This document shows positions 36,050-49,139 of a stretch of DNA of 64,000 bases, one piece after another. Under the pieces are notes generated by a model, which was given only the letters and a program-made list of their open reading frames with translations, was not told the origin of the DNA and made no database searches. The DNA is taken from NCBI GenBank assembly GCA_003991915.1, contig RQTK01000100.1, forward strand, positions 374,720 to 438,719. Direction: 5' to 3'. Position numbers and translations under genes: made by a program. This DNA is from Elysia chlorotica. Taxonomy: Eukaryota; Mollusca; Gastropoda; Plakobranchidae. Numbering within the stretch: position 1 is the stretch's first letter; every line of letters begins with the position of its first letter.

Positions 36050-36350
36050 TCTCTATCAGCCCGTACTGCCACTTCCCGACAGTTCCGCTTGGTGCGGAAC
36101 CGGGAATTTCCTCAAAGCATCTGAACAGGATTAAACTGGGCTCCAGAGATGTCATCTCTAATCACGCAAGATGGAGAGCTCTCGTTGACAGCTTCCCCAG
36201 TCATCGCTCACATAGCGCGCCCCAGGCTCAAGTGGTTATGTCCCCAAAATAGCCCGTCTGTCCCAAGCATCACTGGAGCTGGGTCTTCTAAACTGCGCGC
36301 CAGAATTTACAGATTGCGGAGACCAAAGTCATGTGGAACTAAGTAGCCGT
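36050..36350. promoter_or_regulatory. GC-richer candidate regulatory block
   Basis: Non-repetitive GC-richer DNA with a perfect 7-bp inverted repeat, GTTCCGC-N5-GCGGAAC, at 36082-36100. A 65-codon frame (36149-36346) has no motif and no acceptor. The inverted repeat may be a dimeric factor site. The interpretation rests on composition and symmetry. Confidence 0.3.
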
Positions 36351-36354
36351 GAAA

Positions 36355-38540
36355 ATGTTATTTGGCCGAAGGTGTTGTTTATAGTTGGGAAAAAGAAATG
36401 AAAGCTTGAGAAAGTCAGCGTGTAAAAATCTAAGCAATGAAATACTAAATAAAAAAGTCATTTCGAAATAGAAAAGAAGGCAATAAAGTCAACATCCCCC
36501 ATTACTAACTTCTGATAAAAGTTAGTATGTTGTTCAATACTAGTACATAATTTATCTTTCAATATAATGATATGGCGATGCGGAATTTATTTTCATCAAG
36601 TATTGCAAAGCCTTCCTAAGAAAAAGAGAAAACAAATATACAGTCAGAGAGATGAAACAGGGATATACAGACAGAGAAGTAGATTGTGAGAGAGTCCAAA
36701 ACACTCATTATAGAACCAAACGTATCGTAAAGCAAGGAGTGGAAAACAAAAACAAAGCTCTAAGTTAAATGGAATCACTAGACTGATACCATATAATCAG
36801 TAGAGTAAATTATATTGTACCAATTTTATAGTCTCCCTTTGTTCGAATTTATACTTAATCAAGACAAAGCTAGGGATTCCGCTCTCGTGATCATCTGTAT
36901 AATTTACAGAACTCGAAAAGAATCAGTGATTCTAGTATTCTTTTGTATGTTTTACCCTTATCTTAACAGACACAGTCTTTCGTGCTGATTACTTTTGTCA
37001 AAATATCAAAACCACAGTATCCTTAGCTTCAGCGGTCTCTTATTAGTTGATAGTATTTTCTTTATTGAAACTTTAAGACTAGTCAATATTTTATTATTAA
37101 TTGAGACATGTAATAAATTAAAAAAAAACACTCTTCTAAACCATTTCAAATAGCAATTTTAAAACTATCTTTGTAGAAGTTGCATTCGAAACAGTGCCTC
37201 TGATATATACATACAATCATTCTAATGTATTCTTATAATTAAAGATATAGCAATAAATCATACATATTCCCGTGACTTTTGTTCTCTCTGGAGTTAAGTT
37301 AAAAAACTGATCCCTTACAGAGCGCTAGTTCCACATTAGTCCCTTTTGATTGACATTAAAATCTCAGGAGTATTTAAGATCCAAGCAGGCTAAGTATATT
37401 GAAAATAAATATAGTCAACTGCGAAAATTCAAAAAAATTCCAGTTCTTCGAGATTTATTACAAAGTTTCAGCTTTATTCGCCTGCACCTAGGCGTACATA
37501 ACTAGGACTCTGTCTCGTCCATGTGATCTCTCAGGTCTACACACATCATGTCATCCAGAGAGTTTAATTAACCGTAGTCCGGATTATGTTTATGTTTGCT
37601 TTCTGGATTGGGTTTTACAATTTTTTTTCCTTCGTCTGCTTTGCTTCTCTTTTTAGAAATTGTCTCTTTGTGATGGAGATACCCTTTGTGCCATTGTGAC
37701 AAGTGCCGAAAGCCGTGTATACCTTTGGCATTACGAGTCGGACGTGGCCTTCTACCACTGCCAATCTTCGTGAAGTTAAATCCGGAGAGCTTTAGGCCGT
37801 CTTGACAGTAGTTTTAGTGTCCAGTGTCTTGTGTTTCTGTACAAAACCGTATAATGCTCCTTGACTTTGAATTCTTGTAGCGTGTATCTTGATAGATATC
37901 ACAGCTTCCAAGTAGATCTCTTAATATCCTTTGTTTTCTCTGTTATCCTCCATCATTCGATGCCCTTTGTGTCTCGTTTTTACGTTTTTACATTGAAATC
38001 ACAATGTGTAATTATCATCACTCTATAATTAAATGTCACCATTTCTTCACACCATAAACATCGGAAAGAGTATGCTTTACACCGCTCGCTTTCATTTAAA
38101 AAAGGGTATTTTTATGTTGAAAAAACACTGACATTAACAAGTTATCCAGCATGATTAAAAATGATAACAATGAAAAAAATTAGCAAAAATAAATAACCAC
38201 AACATCAACTATAGAAAAACAGCAGAAAAAGATTATAAATCCCAACAAGACATCTGTCAGATTATATGCCATTCTAAAAAAAAAAAACACCTGTAGAAAG
38301 AAGTTTGATATTTGTCTAATCCCATCTTTTTCTTCGCCCACCTCTGTCAATATCACATTTTTTCTCTATAATCTCTGTCTCCTCTGTTTTACCTCTTAAA
38401 TAAGTTCCATGTAGTTTTTTTTGTTTTGTTTTTAAATTTTATCTAATAAGAAACAAACCTAGAGTATCTATCTTTATATTCTTTGTCACTGCTCATATTT
38501 ATCCCTTTTCTACATACGAGTATTTTCTCTTTATATCTGT
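36355..38540. other. No gene recognised
   Basis: AT-rich. TGATTGACAT occurs again near 37346 without the partner motif seen at 30.3 and 41.0 kb. A slightly GC-richer patch lies at about 37470-37800. Confidence 0.55.
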
Positions 38541-38546
38541 CTGTCT

Positions 38547-38723
<177 letters not shown>

Positions 38724-39444
38724 AATCACCTACTTTTTACATCCATTAATCTTAGAAGAAAACCCATTGAATTGGCGTTCGACTACAAAAAGCATCATTT
38801 TTTTCAATTCAAACGCCAAACTAGTTTCTGGATAATTTTTTCTCCATCAAACCCTTTTTTTACGTTGTTGACTGTCAACTAAGATTAACCCACGTACAGT
38901 GTCTTACTATTTCTTTTGCATTCTTAATATCAATTATTTGTTTCAAACTGTCTACCTTTCTAGACATATTTATCTCTGACCATCGACTTTCTATTTACAT
39001 CTGTCTCTATCTTTTGTAGAATGATTTAAAAAGAAACAATCAACGCACGTATTGCTCATCAATCTGACGGCTTGGCTCACTGTGAAGTTTGTTTCTCTGG
39101 AAATCGATTTTTCTCTGCCCCTTCTGTGGCTACAGTGCATCTTTTCTGTTCAATTATCACTGTGATTTCACTCCTATTTTTATCTCGCGAGTGCTTGTTA
39201 TGGTAATAACCTAGTGGTTAATTAACATTGTTCGGGAGGTATTTATGTTTAAAAAGTCATTTTCAACAAATGTATGAAATAAATTGAAGAGAGTAGTTAC
39301 AGAAATAAAAGAATTTTTTAAAAAATCAGAAAAAAATGAATGCTTAAAAAAAACAAGAACACTGGAAATTTCTTTCCACGTGTTAATAGAAATATATTTT
39401 GTAAGTTTAGCTCCGTTAGGTTTCCTGGAGAATTCTATTCGAAA

Positions 39445-39505
39445 AAGAGGGCACCGAACGAGATTCGAACCGCTGTGAGGCCAGAGCGCTATCCGCGGAC
39501 ACCAT
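39445..39505 (-). mobile_element. tRNA-like pol III promoter remnant
   Basis: On the minus strand GGTTCGAATC (complement of 39462-39471) matches a B box, and GTCCGCGGATAGCGCT (39485-39500) lies where a degenerate A box would be. The spacing is short for a full tRNA, so this is most likely a SINE head. It points away from the SINE-like tail at 39590-39710. Confidence 0.45.
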
Positions 39506-39589
39506 TGTTTTCAAGGTGTTGCAGAGCTCTAGGTTCACACAATCATAACGGATGACGTCACCACGCCCCTTACAGGAGTCTTGGTAACT

Positions 39590-39712
39590 CCGCCCTGTCT
39601 CGTGTGTGGCAGCACATAAAATTGTCAGACGTCCGTCTTGGGGCCCGTTCACAATATAGCCTGTATAGTGCTGATGTTGGACGTTAAAACAAACTCGAAC
39701 TCAAACTCTTTA
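39590..39712 (+). mobile_element. SINE 3' module (shared with 47.7 kb)
   Basis: From TGTCTCGTGTGTGGCAGCAC through CACAATATAGCC to GGACGTTAAAACAAACTC the order of words matches 47660-47772. The GRCGTTAA-ACACCAACTC-type tail is, to my knowledge, a common SINE ending in molluscs. The head for this copy is not clear. Confidence 0.6.
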
Positions 39713-40899
39713 GCCCCTTAGGTATGGAGTGTTCTCAACGCCCATTGGCTCCCTAAGTCTCGGATAAAGCTTTGATTGGACGCTGTTGCAGATTCCCTTA
39801 TCTATTGTCTCCGTTTTCGCTACCGGGCGAGCTGTTGCGAGGCCTCCAATAATATGCTGGTTTCAAGCCTTTTCTGAAACTGCGAACGCGTGTACTTGGT
39901 CTGAGTTGTTCTATTATTATCAAGAAAATTTTTCAAAGGCTAGCTGGCTAGGCCAGGTTTATTTTTTATTCTAGCCCTATCTGTTTAGTCTTAATTGGAG
40001 AATCATGTACCAAGAAAAGAGACTTGTGCAGTCAAGTCTCACTGTTGATTGTTTTTTTTGGGAAATGAAAAGCGTAGGCAGAAAAAGACTTAAGGGGAAA
40101 CAACTTTAGGTGGCAAGTTCCACGCGCTACTTTTGCGTAGTGTTAAATACAATTTTTTCTTTATAACTCTAAACAATTCTTAACTCTTGAAAGCCTTTCC
40201 TGATTTATTTGAAACCCAAACTTTTAAATTAAAAATATTTACTGTCTCATGTAGATAATCCACATATATTTGGAAAAATATTTTTGTTAGGTAATTCGTA
40301 ATGTTTCTCTCCATGTTAATTCTTATTTTAGACTCGTTTGATATTTTTAAGTTGGGAGAAAGTCCACGATTTGTTTCCTTTTTCCAGCATACAATTTAAC
40401 TTCTATTCATACTAGAAGTTGGAAAACATTTATATTATTCTTACTTTTGATATATTGGTGTAAATCACAGTTAGTTTATGTTTTATACTTGAACAAAATT
40501 ATTGATTTAGTTTTGTCTACAAAATAGTTATATCAAATTAGTTTGTATTAAAAAATTACTTCATGATACTTCGGTTGTAGGCAATAACTAAGGATCAATT
40601 TAAACGGTTTGCTTTAGACTGGTGTACAGATAAAAGTGCAGGAATGCTTTGGACATAATTTTAAAACAATTATTTTAAATTATGTTCTCTATGTATTTAA
40701 AAACATAAATTTATAGACATGAATAACGTATTGCCGTAATGCTAATATAAATCTGACATACAGAAGAGAAAGTAAACTAGTATGCTAGGTTTGACCTGAG
40801 ACTGCGGATAATGGGATCTCGACTACCTCATTATTTCTGGAACAATCACAAAGACAGACATCTTGTGATATTTTTTCCCTCTATGAAATCTTTCATCCT

Positions 40900-41140
40900 C
40901 CGTTAGGTTCATTCCTTTGCTGGTCGCTCACCATGTGCTACCCGTCATTAGCAGGAAAAAGGATGACGGATCACAGTGTCGGGCCCGTGTCGAGTCGGGC
41001 CCTGTGTGAATAGAGATGAATGGGAATGTGATTGACATCAGTTCTTCAGCCTCGGAGATTAGATTTGGCTTTCTGTGACGACACTCGTCGCCTGTCAGTG
41101 GAGTCTCCGGCGGCTGTCTATGATTATGATAGAGGCTTAA
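40900..41140. promoter_or_regulatory. Candidate enhancer, partner of 30.3 kb
   Basis: GC-richer, non-repetitive block with TGATTGACAT at 41029-41038 and GATTAGATTTGGCT at 41057-41070. Starts are 28 bp apart, exactly as at 30288 and 30316. It is followed immediately by TTG/GGT trinucleotide repeats. Confidence 0.4.
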
Positions 41141-41156
41141 CACTCGAGTTTTGTTT

Positions 41157-41206
41157 TGTTGTTGTTGTTGTTGTTTTTGTTGGTGGTGGTGGTGGTGGTG
41201 GTGGTG
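41157..41206. repeat. (TTG)n and (GGT)n trinucleotide repeats
   Basis: Short TTG run then about eight GGT units. Confidence 0.9.
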
Positions 41207-41283
41207 TTGCTATAACCGACTTATTACTGGTTATGTGTTGTATTTATATTACATATTATGTTAGGCAATACTTTGTGTTACTC

Positions 41284-41318
41284 TGATATGTATGTATATA
41301 TATATATATATATATATG
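41284..41318. repeat. (TA)n microsatellite
   Basis: ATGTATG leading to about 12 TA units. Confidence 0.93.
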
Positions 41319-41459
41319 GTTGTGTTTTGATCAAACGACATTGCTTTGGGACTGAACCACGCCAGGGATACAGTAGATTATTAGCTTTTACCACACATGT
41401 CCAGCGTTAGGGCATTCGGTGAAGAGAGACTATGGATTAATGTTTAGAGGAAGAAAGAG

Positions 41460-41461
<2 letters not shown>

Positions 41462-41499
<38 letters not shown>

Positions 41500-41506
41500 G
41501 GGGGGG
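41462..41506. repeat. (GA)n then poly-G
   Basis: About 17 GA units followed by a G run. Confidence 0.95.
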
Positions 41507-42400
41507 GTTCAGGGAGGGGAGGACGAGAAGCGTGGAGGAGGGATTCCTGGAAAGTTAAAGGGTACGTTAAACTTTCCTCCAAAATAACAAACGACGTTTT
41601 GGACAAGCTTTTCGTAAGTGCCTTTAAAAATCTTGTACCTCGTCTAGTTGAGTTGAAAGTCTTCCGAGACCTTTTTACAACAATGTGTTGTCTAATTTGT
41701 TAGGTTTTTTTCAGGGGCAAAGTGGTGTGTTTTTCCTTTATCTGCATCATTTCACAACATTAAGTTTTTAAACGATGTAGTTCGTTTGTCTCTCTAAAAG
41801 GTTTTGTCACTTAGACCAGCTCTTGTACTGACTTATTTTGGTCAGGGAAAGGCTGTGGGAATTATGGATCTTACTCCAGTTTTTTGATGATACAAGATCC
41901 ATACCATAAGATAACATTTTCAGAGTACAGGGACTAATAATTATCATTTTATAAAAACTAAATTAGAAATATTAAAATCAATCCTGTCTATGAAGCAACA
42001 GCTGTACATTATAATATTGGGATTCTGTTATCTTGTTTTCAAATGCGTAGAAAATCTGAAGTGGACTCGCGAAGATAAAATGAGAGATGATAACATATTT
42101 TTACCAATTATATAATAATTATGTTGCATGTAAAAAAAAGGTCAGTGTAGAGCAGCTGTAGAGAATCCAACAGTGAACCCTCGGTATATCAGACTGACAT
42201 ATATTCGTGACGGTCATTTATTTTGTGTGTGTTGATTTTCTCCTCTCGTTTCTGTCTTTCAATCTCTCTGTCCATCCATCTATCTATATACTATTTCTAT
42301 CTCTCTCATCCTTACTCTTTTGGCGTCTTTATGTGTTGCCTTTCATCCTTTGTCTTTGTCTCCTTGTCTAAATCTCTCATATGCTATGTCTGTAGCTCTC

Positions 42401-42425
42401 TCTCTCTTTCTCTCTCTCTCTCTAA

Positions 42426-42515
<90 letters not shown>
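42401..42515. repeat. (CT)n - (CTAT)n compound microsatellite
   Basis: A short CT tract precedes about 22 CTAT units (42427-42515). Confidence 0.96.
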
Positions 42516-42516
<1 letters not shown>

Positions 42517-43097
42517 ACTATCTATCTATATCACCCACTCACTCCTCGGTTTTTTCTTGAACTGCCTTTTTAGCATCACATCCGCTCACAGTGCCATCCC
42601 CTGTTATCTTACATTCATCAGACTTCATATTACCATTTTATAGCTGGTTTCTTGTGCACCGCCTTGCTTCGCTCTTATCAGCGATTTTATTTTATTTTTC
42701 TGATCCGTCCAATCCTCTAGCTATGCAAAGAACCCGTTCCATGTTATGCTCTCCACATAAGAGTTTTGTGAAAGCTTCAAACCCCAGCCTTTCATTATGC
42801 CTAGCATCGTGTTTTTCTTTTGTTCTGTACAAAATTTCAATATTTCTTGTTTTTGCCTTTAGATCTCCCTTCATCTTTTGTAATGCTGTCTATTTCTAAT
42901 GTAGTGTCGCGTTTGATTAGAGACCTGGCTGTTTTTAGATTGGTAGACAGGTCAAGATTTTTGAAGTTCTGGGGTTCTTTCTTTTTATTATGCGTATTTT
43001 CAAGGCGTAGATCTAGAGGGCTTGATGATAAGTGGTATGCATAGGTTGGTTTTCTTAGTCACTAGGTAAAAATGATTTGTTTTTTACATATGTAAAA

Positions 43098-43138
43098 GAA
43101 ATTGCAGCTGATATGAATGCAGCTGATATGCAATTTCC
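43098..43138. repeat. Nested direct and inverted repeat
   Basis: TGCAGCTGATATG occurs twice with a 15-bp period (43103-43115 and 43118-43130), framed by the inverted arms GAAATTGCA and TGCAATTTC. Each core contains the E-box-like CAGCTG. Confidence 0.7.
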
Positions 43139-44089
43139 AACGCAAGATAACGTTTCTTTATTCGAACTCTACCACTCTGCATTCAAAACCATTTAGTGCC
43201 TTTTTCATCATGTGCCAGCTAAATCAATATTATTTGAAAATGTGAATCTTTTTCTTCTATTAAACTGTCTTTCTTTTTTCTCTTTATCTCTACGCTTTCC
43301 TCTGTTTCTTTCCTTTCCCGCCATCTCTCATTTAGCGTCCATATTGTTTTCTCTTTGTATACTTTTTTTATTTGGCATCTTCCTTTCTTTTGCCCCTAAT
43401 CATTTTTTCAATAACCATAATAGCTCGCATTTCACCAATTTTTCTTGACTGTCATGGATCAATTTATTTTTCATTTTTATTGGTATTTATTATTTCCGTA
43501 CGCCTCTATAAAATAATGGTGTTTGTTAGGCCCATAAATACGAACTTTTCCCCGTCGACCCAAAATAATTTCGTGTCAATGGAAATCTATTAGGCATCGT
43601 CCAGGTTGCTACAGAACGAGCTCAAGCTCATTACCCCGCATTTATAAAGGATGATGATATCTGTCTTAGAAACCCCTGCGCCAGAAAACAATAACAAATG
43701 ACTAGATCTATATTTGTAAATTATTATTCATTATTTCAAAAAAAAAAAAGAGCTCTGTAATTCGCGTGTGCGGGCTTCTTTTCTCTGTTTCTGATTCTCC
43801 AAACACAAAACTTTAAGCTCTTTAGCTTGTTTGAGAAATGCATTCTGCTCAGCACGACCATGCCTCGTGGATTTTTGTGTGGTCTTCAGCAGCATTTTTG
43901 TTCTTGCTGAGTCTGGTTTTTTTTAAAAATATATTTGTTCTACTGTAATTTCGTTATGTTAATTTGATTTTGTTTTATAGGATTCTTTAAAAATTCAACA
44001 TATTTTAATCAGTGTTTTTATGGAATGCATAGCAAGCTTTTGGACACAAAGTCTAATTTCTTTCTGACTGTGTCTATTCATTCGTTTTC

Positions 44090-44101
44090 TATCTCTCTCT
44101 C

Positions 44102-44142
<41 letters not shown>

Positions 44143-44180
44143 CTCTCTCTTTTTTTCTCTCCCTCTCTCTGTCTACCGAT
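44090..44180. repeat. CT-rich microsatellite
   Basis: CT units interrupted by T runs. Frames across it are artefacts. Confidence 0.92.
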
Positions 44181-44199
44181 CTCTTTATTTATATATCTA

Positions 44200-47100
44200 T
44201 ACATCTCTATCTCTCAGTAACCGATCCATATTTTTTCTTTTATCTCAATCTCTTTTCTATTTTTTGTTAATTTATACACACTTTAAAAAAGTTACATCTT
44301 TTTATCTTCATCTTTCTATTCATCTATAGTTTTATTCCAAATCCACAGAATATCAAACATCACTAATATATCAAGGTATATTGTTTTTTGAACGTTTCTA
44401 AAGCAATAACATTGTCTACTTAAATAACACCCAACTCTATACATGTACTTTGTTTTCGTGTCTTGCTAACTCTGAGATGTTTTGCTGCTGGAAATCACAG
44501 TTCGATTTTTCACCGGGACAAACTTCAAAAGCTTTTTTTCCGCTTTTCAAGGCGTTCCGACAAATCGGTAAGTCATCATTGCACAGTCATACACTATGTG
44601 TAGTGGTTTAGCGAAGTTGATGAATGCTCCCAGCATAACGGGCAGGGAAAGGAAAACCACAATGCTACTCATTAAATGGCGAGTAAGTAGTGCTTCGAAC
44701 ATCGCACACAGTCCGTAGTTGTGTTCTTTTGAAGAAATTGCTGGTTTTACTGTATGTTTAACAAAAAACGTAAAGAGGAGATAATCACTGTAGGTTACAA
44801 CTCAAATGAAAAATAGCGAGGCACAACTATTGTGATTTAAAACACAAGCCTGCACCCACACAAACATACAACTATAAAAATTATGTAATTTATTACCTAA
44901 ATAAAATTATCATATATTTCCTGAATTTTATAATAAAAATGACAATACATAGAGGAAAATAATTCTCTCAGCGACAATGTTACGATCCTCAAAATTACAA
45001 GCGCGGAAAGATACACAAAGTATTGGAACTCGTCTCTAATGTTGAGCTTTCTGCTTGTTCTAAGCTATGTTTAAAATTTATCAAAGTAAGTTGGTGTTTT
45101 CTGGTAGTTAATCAATGTTCGTGTGAAACAAAAAGAAAAAGGTCATTAGAGAGGAAAAAAAACACATAAATATTGGGAGAAATAAACATGTTTATAAAAC
45201 TCTCTCAACTTATCATGACACCATCGTAGAGTCAAGACACTTTAAAAATGCTATAGCATTCCAGCACGGATACTTTTTGTTCGCCTATTAATGTATTTTT
45301 TATAAGTTATTTTATTTTAACTAGGAACTTTACACAGAATTGTAGATCGAGGAAAGTGTAGTTTTTGCTTTGTTTCCAAACCAATTATAACATATGAGAT
45401 GGTAAGAAACGATTAGAAGCAAATCAGTGCTTTTATATTGCGTGTCCTGCTTTAATGTTGTTTTTTAGATCAAACGGTGATGGATCAAGGACATTTGAAA
45501 CTGTCCTCCCGATGTTTGTTTCTTTTTTTTATCCTCGATTCTTCTCGGTTGATTCTCGTTGGTGAATGGCAGGTGGTACTTAGAAAATTCAATCAATTTA
45601 AGGACACAATTTGTTTCTTTATAAATGAATGGACGAAAACAAAAATCGTTACAAGTAAAGCGTGAAACGCTACACTCTGTGGTAACACCTAAACGGGACC
45701 ACGGATCTCTCTTTGCGTATGCGATTTTTACGGAGTGGCTATCTGCAAATATTGATTCTGGATATTTCCTTTTTCTTCTTTGTTGTAAAAACGTGTTGAG
45801 TGTTATGTGAATTGTCGTTAAGTATTTCTAGACTTTTTATATCTGGACCTCTGTATGAATGAGAATGAGAATGAGAGAAATACGAATTACATCAACAGGT
45901 AAATATTCAAAGCAAATGAACCTGAAGAAAATGTTTTTGAATAGGAAGGGCGACGTGTTGCTATAATGTGAACAAGACTATTTTTTTTATAAAACTGTAA
46001 GCGATGGTTAGGAAGGTAGAAAGATTGAAAAGCGTTCGACCTGATATTATATTTAACATGAAAAAAGTGGTTCAGGTATGAGAGTGGGTAAATGTAGAGG
46101 AACACAAAAAATATAAGAAACGTATAAAAAAAAGAACGCTTCGAAATAAGGAGCAATCGTTATCATAATGTGATGTTTTTTTGAAAGTAAATAATTATGT
46201 TTGTGTGTTTTCTTAAGTTTTTTTGTGACATTGCGTGATCTGAATGCTTTTGAAGACTATGGGGTGCCCTTGTAGAGTACATGTAGTAGCTCTCCATTCT
46301 GCTGCATAGTTCGCTATCGTTCCAATCTATTGTTATAACGAAAATATACTACCCATCAATATTTGAATCATCCGGAAACAATCCTCAATGCCAAAGGAAG
46401 ATATAATAGGCAAAAGAAGTTATTTTAAGATAAAAATTCATGTGTGTAACGTTGACGATGCTTAAAAATGAGAATATGATGCTATTGTAAATAAAACTTA
46501 ATCTCATTTTTATCCCAACAAATAAATGTTTTATTTTCTTCGTTTCTTAATAAAGAAGAAAAAATAATATATTACTGGAATGTCAACGCAATAATCGTTC
46601 CCCGCTTCTTTTCATTAAAAATATTTATTCTTGATTTTTCATTTTATCCTAAATAGATACAAGACTGAGAAAGCTTTTAACTCTGGGTATATGAAAACCT
46701 CAGGCAGAATGGCGTGAAGAGATGTGATTAAACGTGAGTGAATCTCAAACTTCACTTTCAAAATACTCTAGGGAAATTAGTTCTCTTAAAGAACTTTTTT
46801 TAGGACACCGGTGGTTTTGTAAAAACAACTTTTGTAAAGTATTTTAGTTATATTTTTTCCAAGTTTTAAAGACCCAGTCTTACTGATTGAATTAGATCTG
46901 AGAGGTTGACGTATGGTTACTTTATTTTAATCACAGTGTTTATTGATTTGTCTACACGTTTATTTATTCCTTCTTTTCATCAATGTCGTGCACACTTAAT
47001 ATGATTCCCATGTGCAAGAAAGTAGATCATAAAAGATAACAAAAATCATATATTAAATAAAAGATTTACCGAGAAAATAGTTGATAAAAAAAAACCTTTA

Positions 47101-47555
47101 CTGGAAGCATGATAATTTGTCGCAGAGAAATCAGAAAGCAGTCTGATTTAATAACTGGAATTGGTTTGTTTCCATATTATAAGATTTATACTTAGTGATG
47201 ACGCGCTTGTCTCTTATGAATAACTGTGTGTACAAATTGAAGACTAAACTAGAAAGATACAAGGCAAATCGTTCGTGAAGGAGGACTAATGGTTAAGAAA
47301 AATGAGAATATTAACAGGAGATTTTTCTACAAAGGAAAGAGATAAAAGTAAAAACCACAATCTTTGATAGTTTGGAAAAATAAAGTAGCGAATAATAATT
47401 ACAATAAACTAAACAAGTGGGAGTGGAGTGATATTTCCTGAGTGTCCAAGTTGTTGTCCGAACGAACAACAAAATACTTTAACACTGTAATAATCAAAGA
47501 AAACTCAGGATCTCTGCTATGTAGAGTTTTCTTATTACATTCTGTATAAGGAAAC
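44200..47555. other. No gene recognised
   Basis: AT-rich, with short unsupported frames (for example 45477-45665 plus and 45887-46156 minus). A GC-richer patch at about 44500-44720 may be regulatory. No RNA gene or repeat family was identified. Confidence 0.55.
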
Positions 47556-47559
47556 ATAC

Positions 47560-47775
47560 CCAGTAAATGGGGGAAAATCCCAAGAAATAGGGCGTGGCTA
47601 TTATCGAAAAGATGCGGGTTCGATTCCTACTCTCCGCCATTGAGTGTCATGTTATTCCCCCAGTGTCTCAGCATGGTGGCACTTAACATTTTCAGACCTT
47701 AGTTTTGGGAACTGACCACAATATAGCCTTGCTCGCAACGTTCGGCGTTAAGACACCAACTCACCAACTTATTCA
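47560..47775 (+). mobile_element. tRNA-derived SINE, plus strand
   Basis: GGGTTCGATTCC (about 47619-47630) is a near-perfect pol III B box within a tRNA-like head. The body runs through TGTCTCAGCATGGTGGCACT and CACAATATAGCC, and the tail is GCGTTAAGACACCAACTCACC. The tail and body match 39590-39710. The A box is degenerate, so the copy is old. Confidence 0.65.
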
Positions 47776-47779
47776 GAAC

Positions 47780-48740
47780 ACGACCTATAGATATATCTAG
47801 CGCCCTACAATGAACCTGTTTTTATAGCATTTTTTATCGTTCAGCAACACACAAAGAAGGAAACACTGCCTTTTTATTTGCGGGAGAATTTTCCCCAGGC
47901 AGGTCAATAGAACTAGCGCTCCAGGTTCTCTGAAGATGCATCGATTTGTGCATTTTTCCAGCTTTACCATGGATATTTCTCCTTTAGATCGTCACTTATA
48001 GGGACAAGTTTCCGTATGTTTTTACAAAACATGACCTTAATTAAAGTTTTTTTTTTGTTTTCAGAAGCTTTTGAAAATACTTAATAAAAGTTTTATCTGT
48101 CGCTAAAGGAAGCGAGGTGTAGTTGCATGAAAATTCCACGTAGAAATTTTATTGATAAAATATGTTAACGAGTCCCAAAGCTATAACAACGAAAGTAGAA
48201 TATTTCTATCAAACAACTAGGGTTTTATGTTGCCTATTGGTCCTATTGACTCATACCAAGGAGCTACTACAAAACCTGGAGTCCTCAAAACTCACACCTT
48301 GTTTTGTTTTGGGAATGCATACCAATTAGAGCCATTAGTAATATGGCTAACATGTTTGGACAACTTCGTTCTCATTAGTTTTAACTTTTTATAGAATGAG
48401 AGCCTAACACAAGATGTGAGAGAAAAAAAAAGCTTTATAATGATGTTAAATGTAAGTTACAATTAAGCACTGAAGTTTTAAAAAGGACTTTAACTACATA
48501 CATTGCGCAATCTGACTTCCTTCTATCGCAGCACAATCATAGAGTAGTTGTTAGCACGCAGAGTATGTCTCATGTTTCCTAAATTTCCCTGTTATCTCCT
48601 AGTGAGGACTAAAGCCATATATTACCCCTTTATCTCTAAATGAGCACTATATAAACAATAAATGTCCCCTTTATCTCCAAAAGATCACTATATCAACCAT
48701 AATTTTCCCCCTGTATCTCCAAATGAGCAGTTTAAAAATC
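47780..48740. other. No gene recognised
   Basis: AT-rich. Two or three similar phrases of the form CCCCTTTATCTC.AAATGA.CACTATAT occur at about 48625, 48667 and 48709 and suggest an old 42-bp tandem repeat. Confidence 0.5.
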
Positions 48741-48743
48741 AAA

Positions 48744-49003
48744 TGTAGGTAGGTAGATAGACTTTGAGAGATGAGTAGGTAGATAGATAGATAGATAGAT
48801 AAGCATGTACTCTTAGAGAGCTGAAAAGATTATATAATATCAGATCCAGATACATAGATAGATGAGTATCCTTATAAATAAGATTAGATGGACCACCAGA
48901 CTGATACACAGAGATAAACAACTGGATAAGAAAATCAGCATACGGATGCAAACATTCCAATGGCAGAGTAGGAGAGGGTGAGAGGAAGAAAAAGAGAGAG
49001 AGT

Positions 49004-49034
<31 letters not shown>

Positions 49035-49047
49035 AGAGAGAGAGGAG
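48744..49047. repeat. GATA and GA microsatellite patches
   Basis: GATA/GTAG units at 48744-48802, scattered GATA-like words, then GA-rich sequence from about 48985 to 49047. Confidence 0.85.
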
Positions 49048-49139
49048 GGGTTAGCAAGGGGAAGTGAGATTGTTTTTATGTCGGCCCANNNNNNNNNNGG
49101 GTTAGAAGGGGGAAGTGAGATTGTTTTTATGTCGGCCCA
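49048..49139. repeat. 41-bp duplication flanking a gap
   Basis: The 41 bp before the gap (49048-49088, GGGTTAG...GTCGGCCCA) reappear after it at 49099-49139 with two differences. A 10-N gap between near-identical ends suggests that overlapping contig ends were joined without merging. Confidence 0.9.
49089..49098. other. Assembly gap, 10 N
   Basis: Ten N, likely a placeholder and not a measured size. Confidence 1.

Noticed and set aside
47600-47640. Intact tRNA gene
   Set aside because: B box is good but the A box and stems are degenerate and a SINE tail follows, so it is a SINE.
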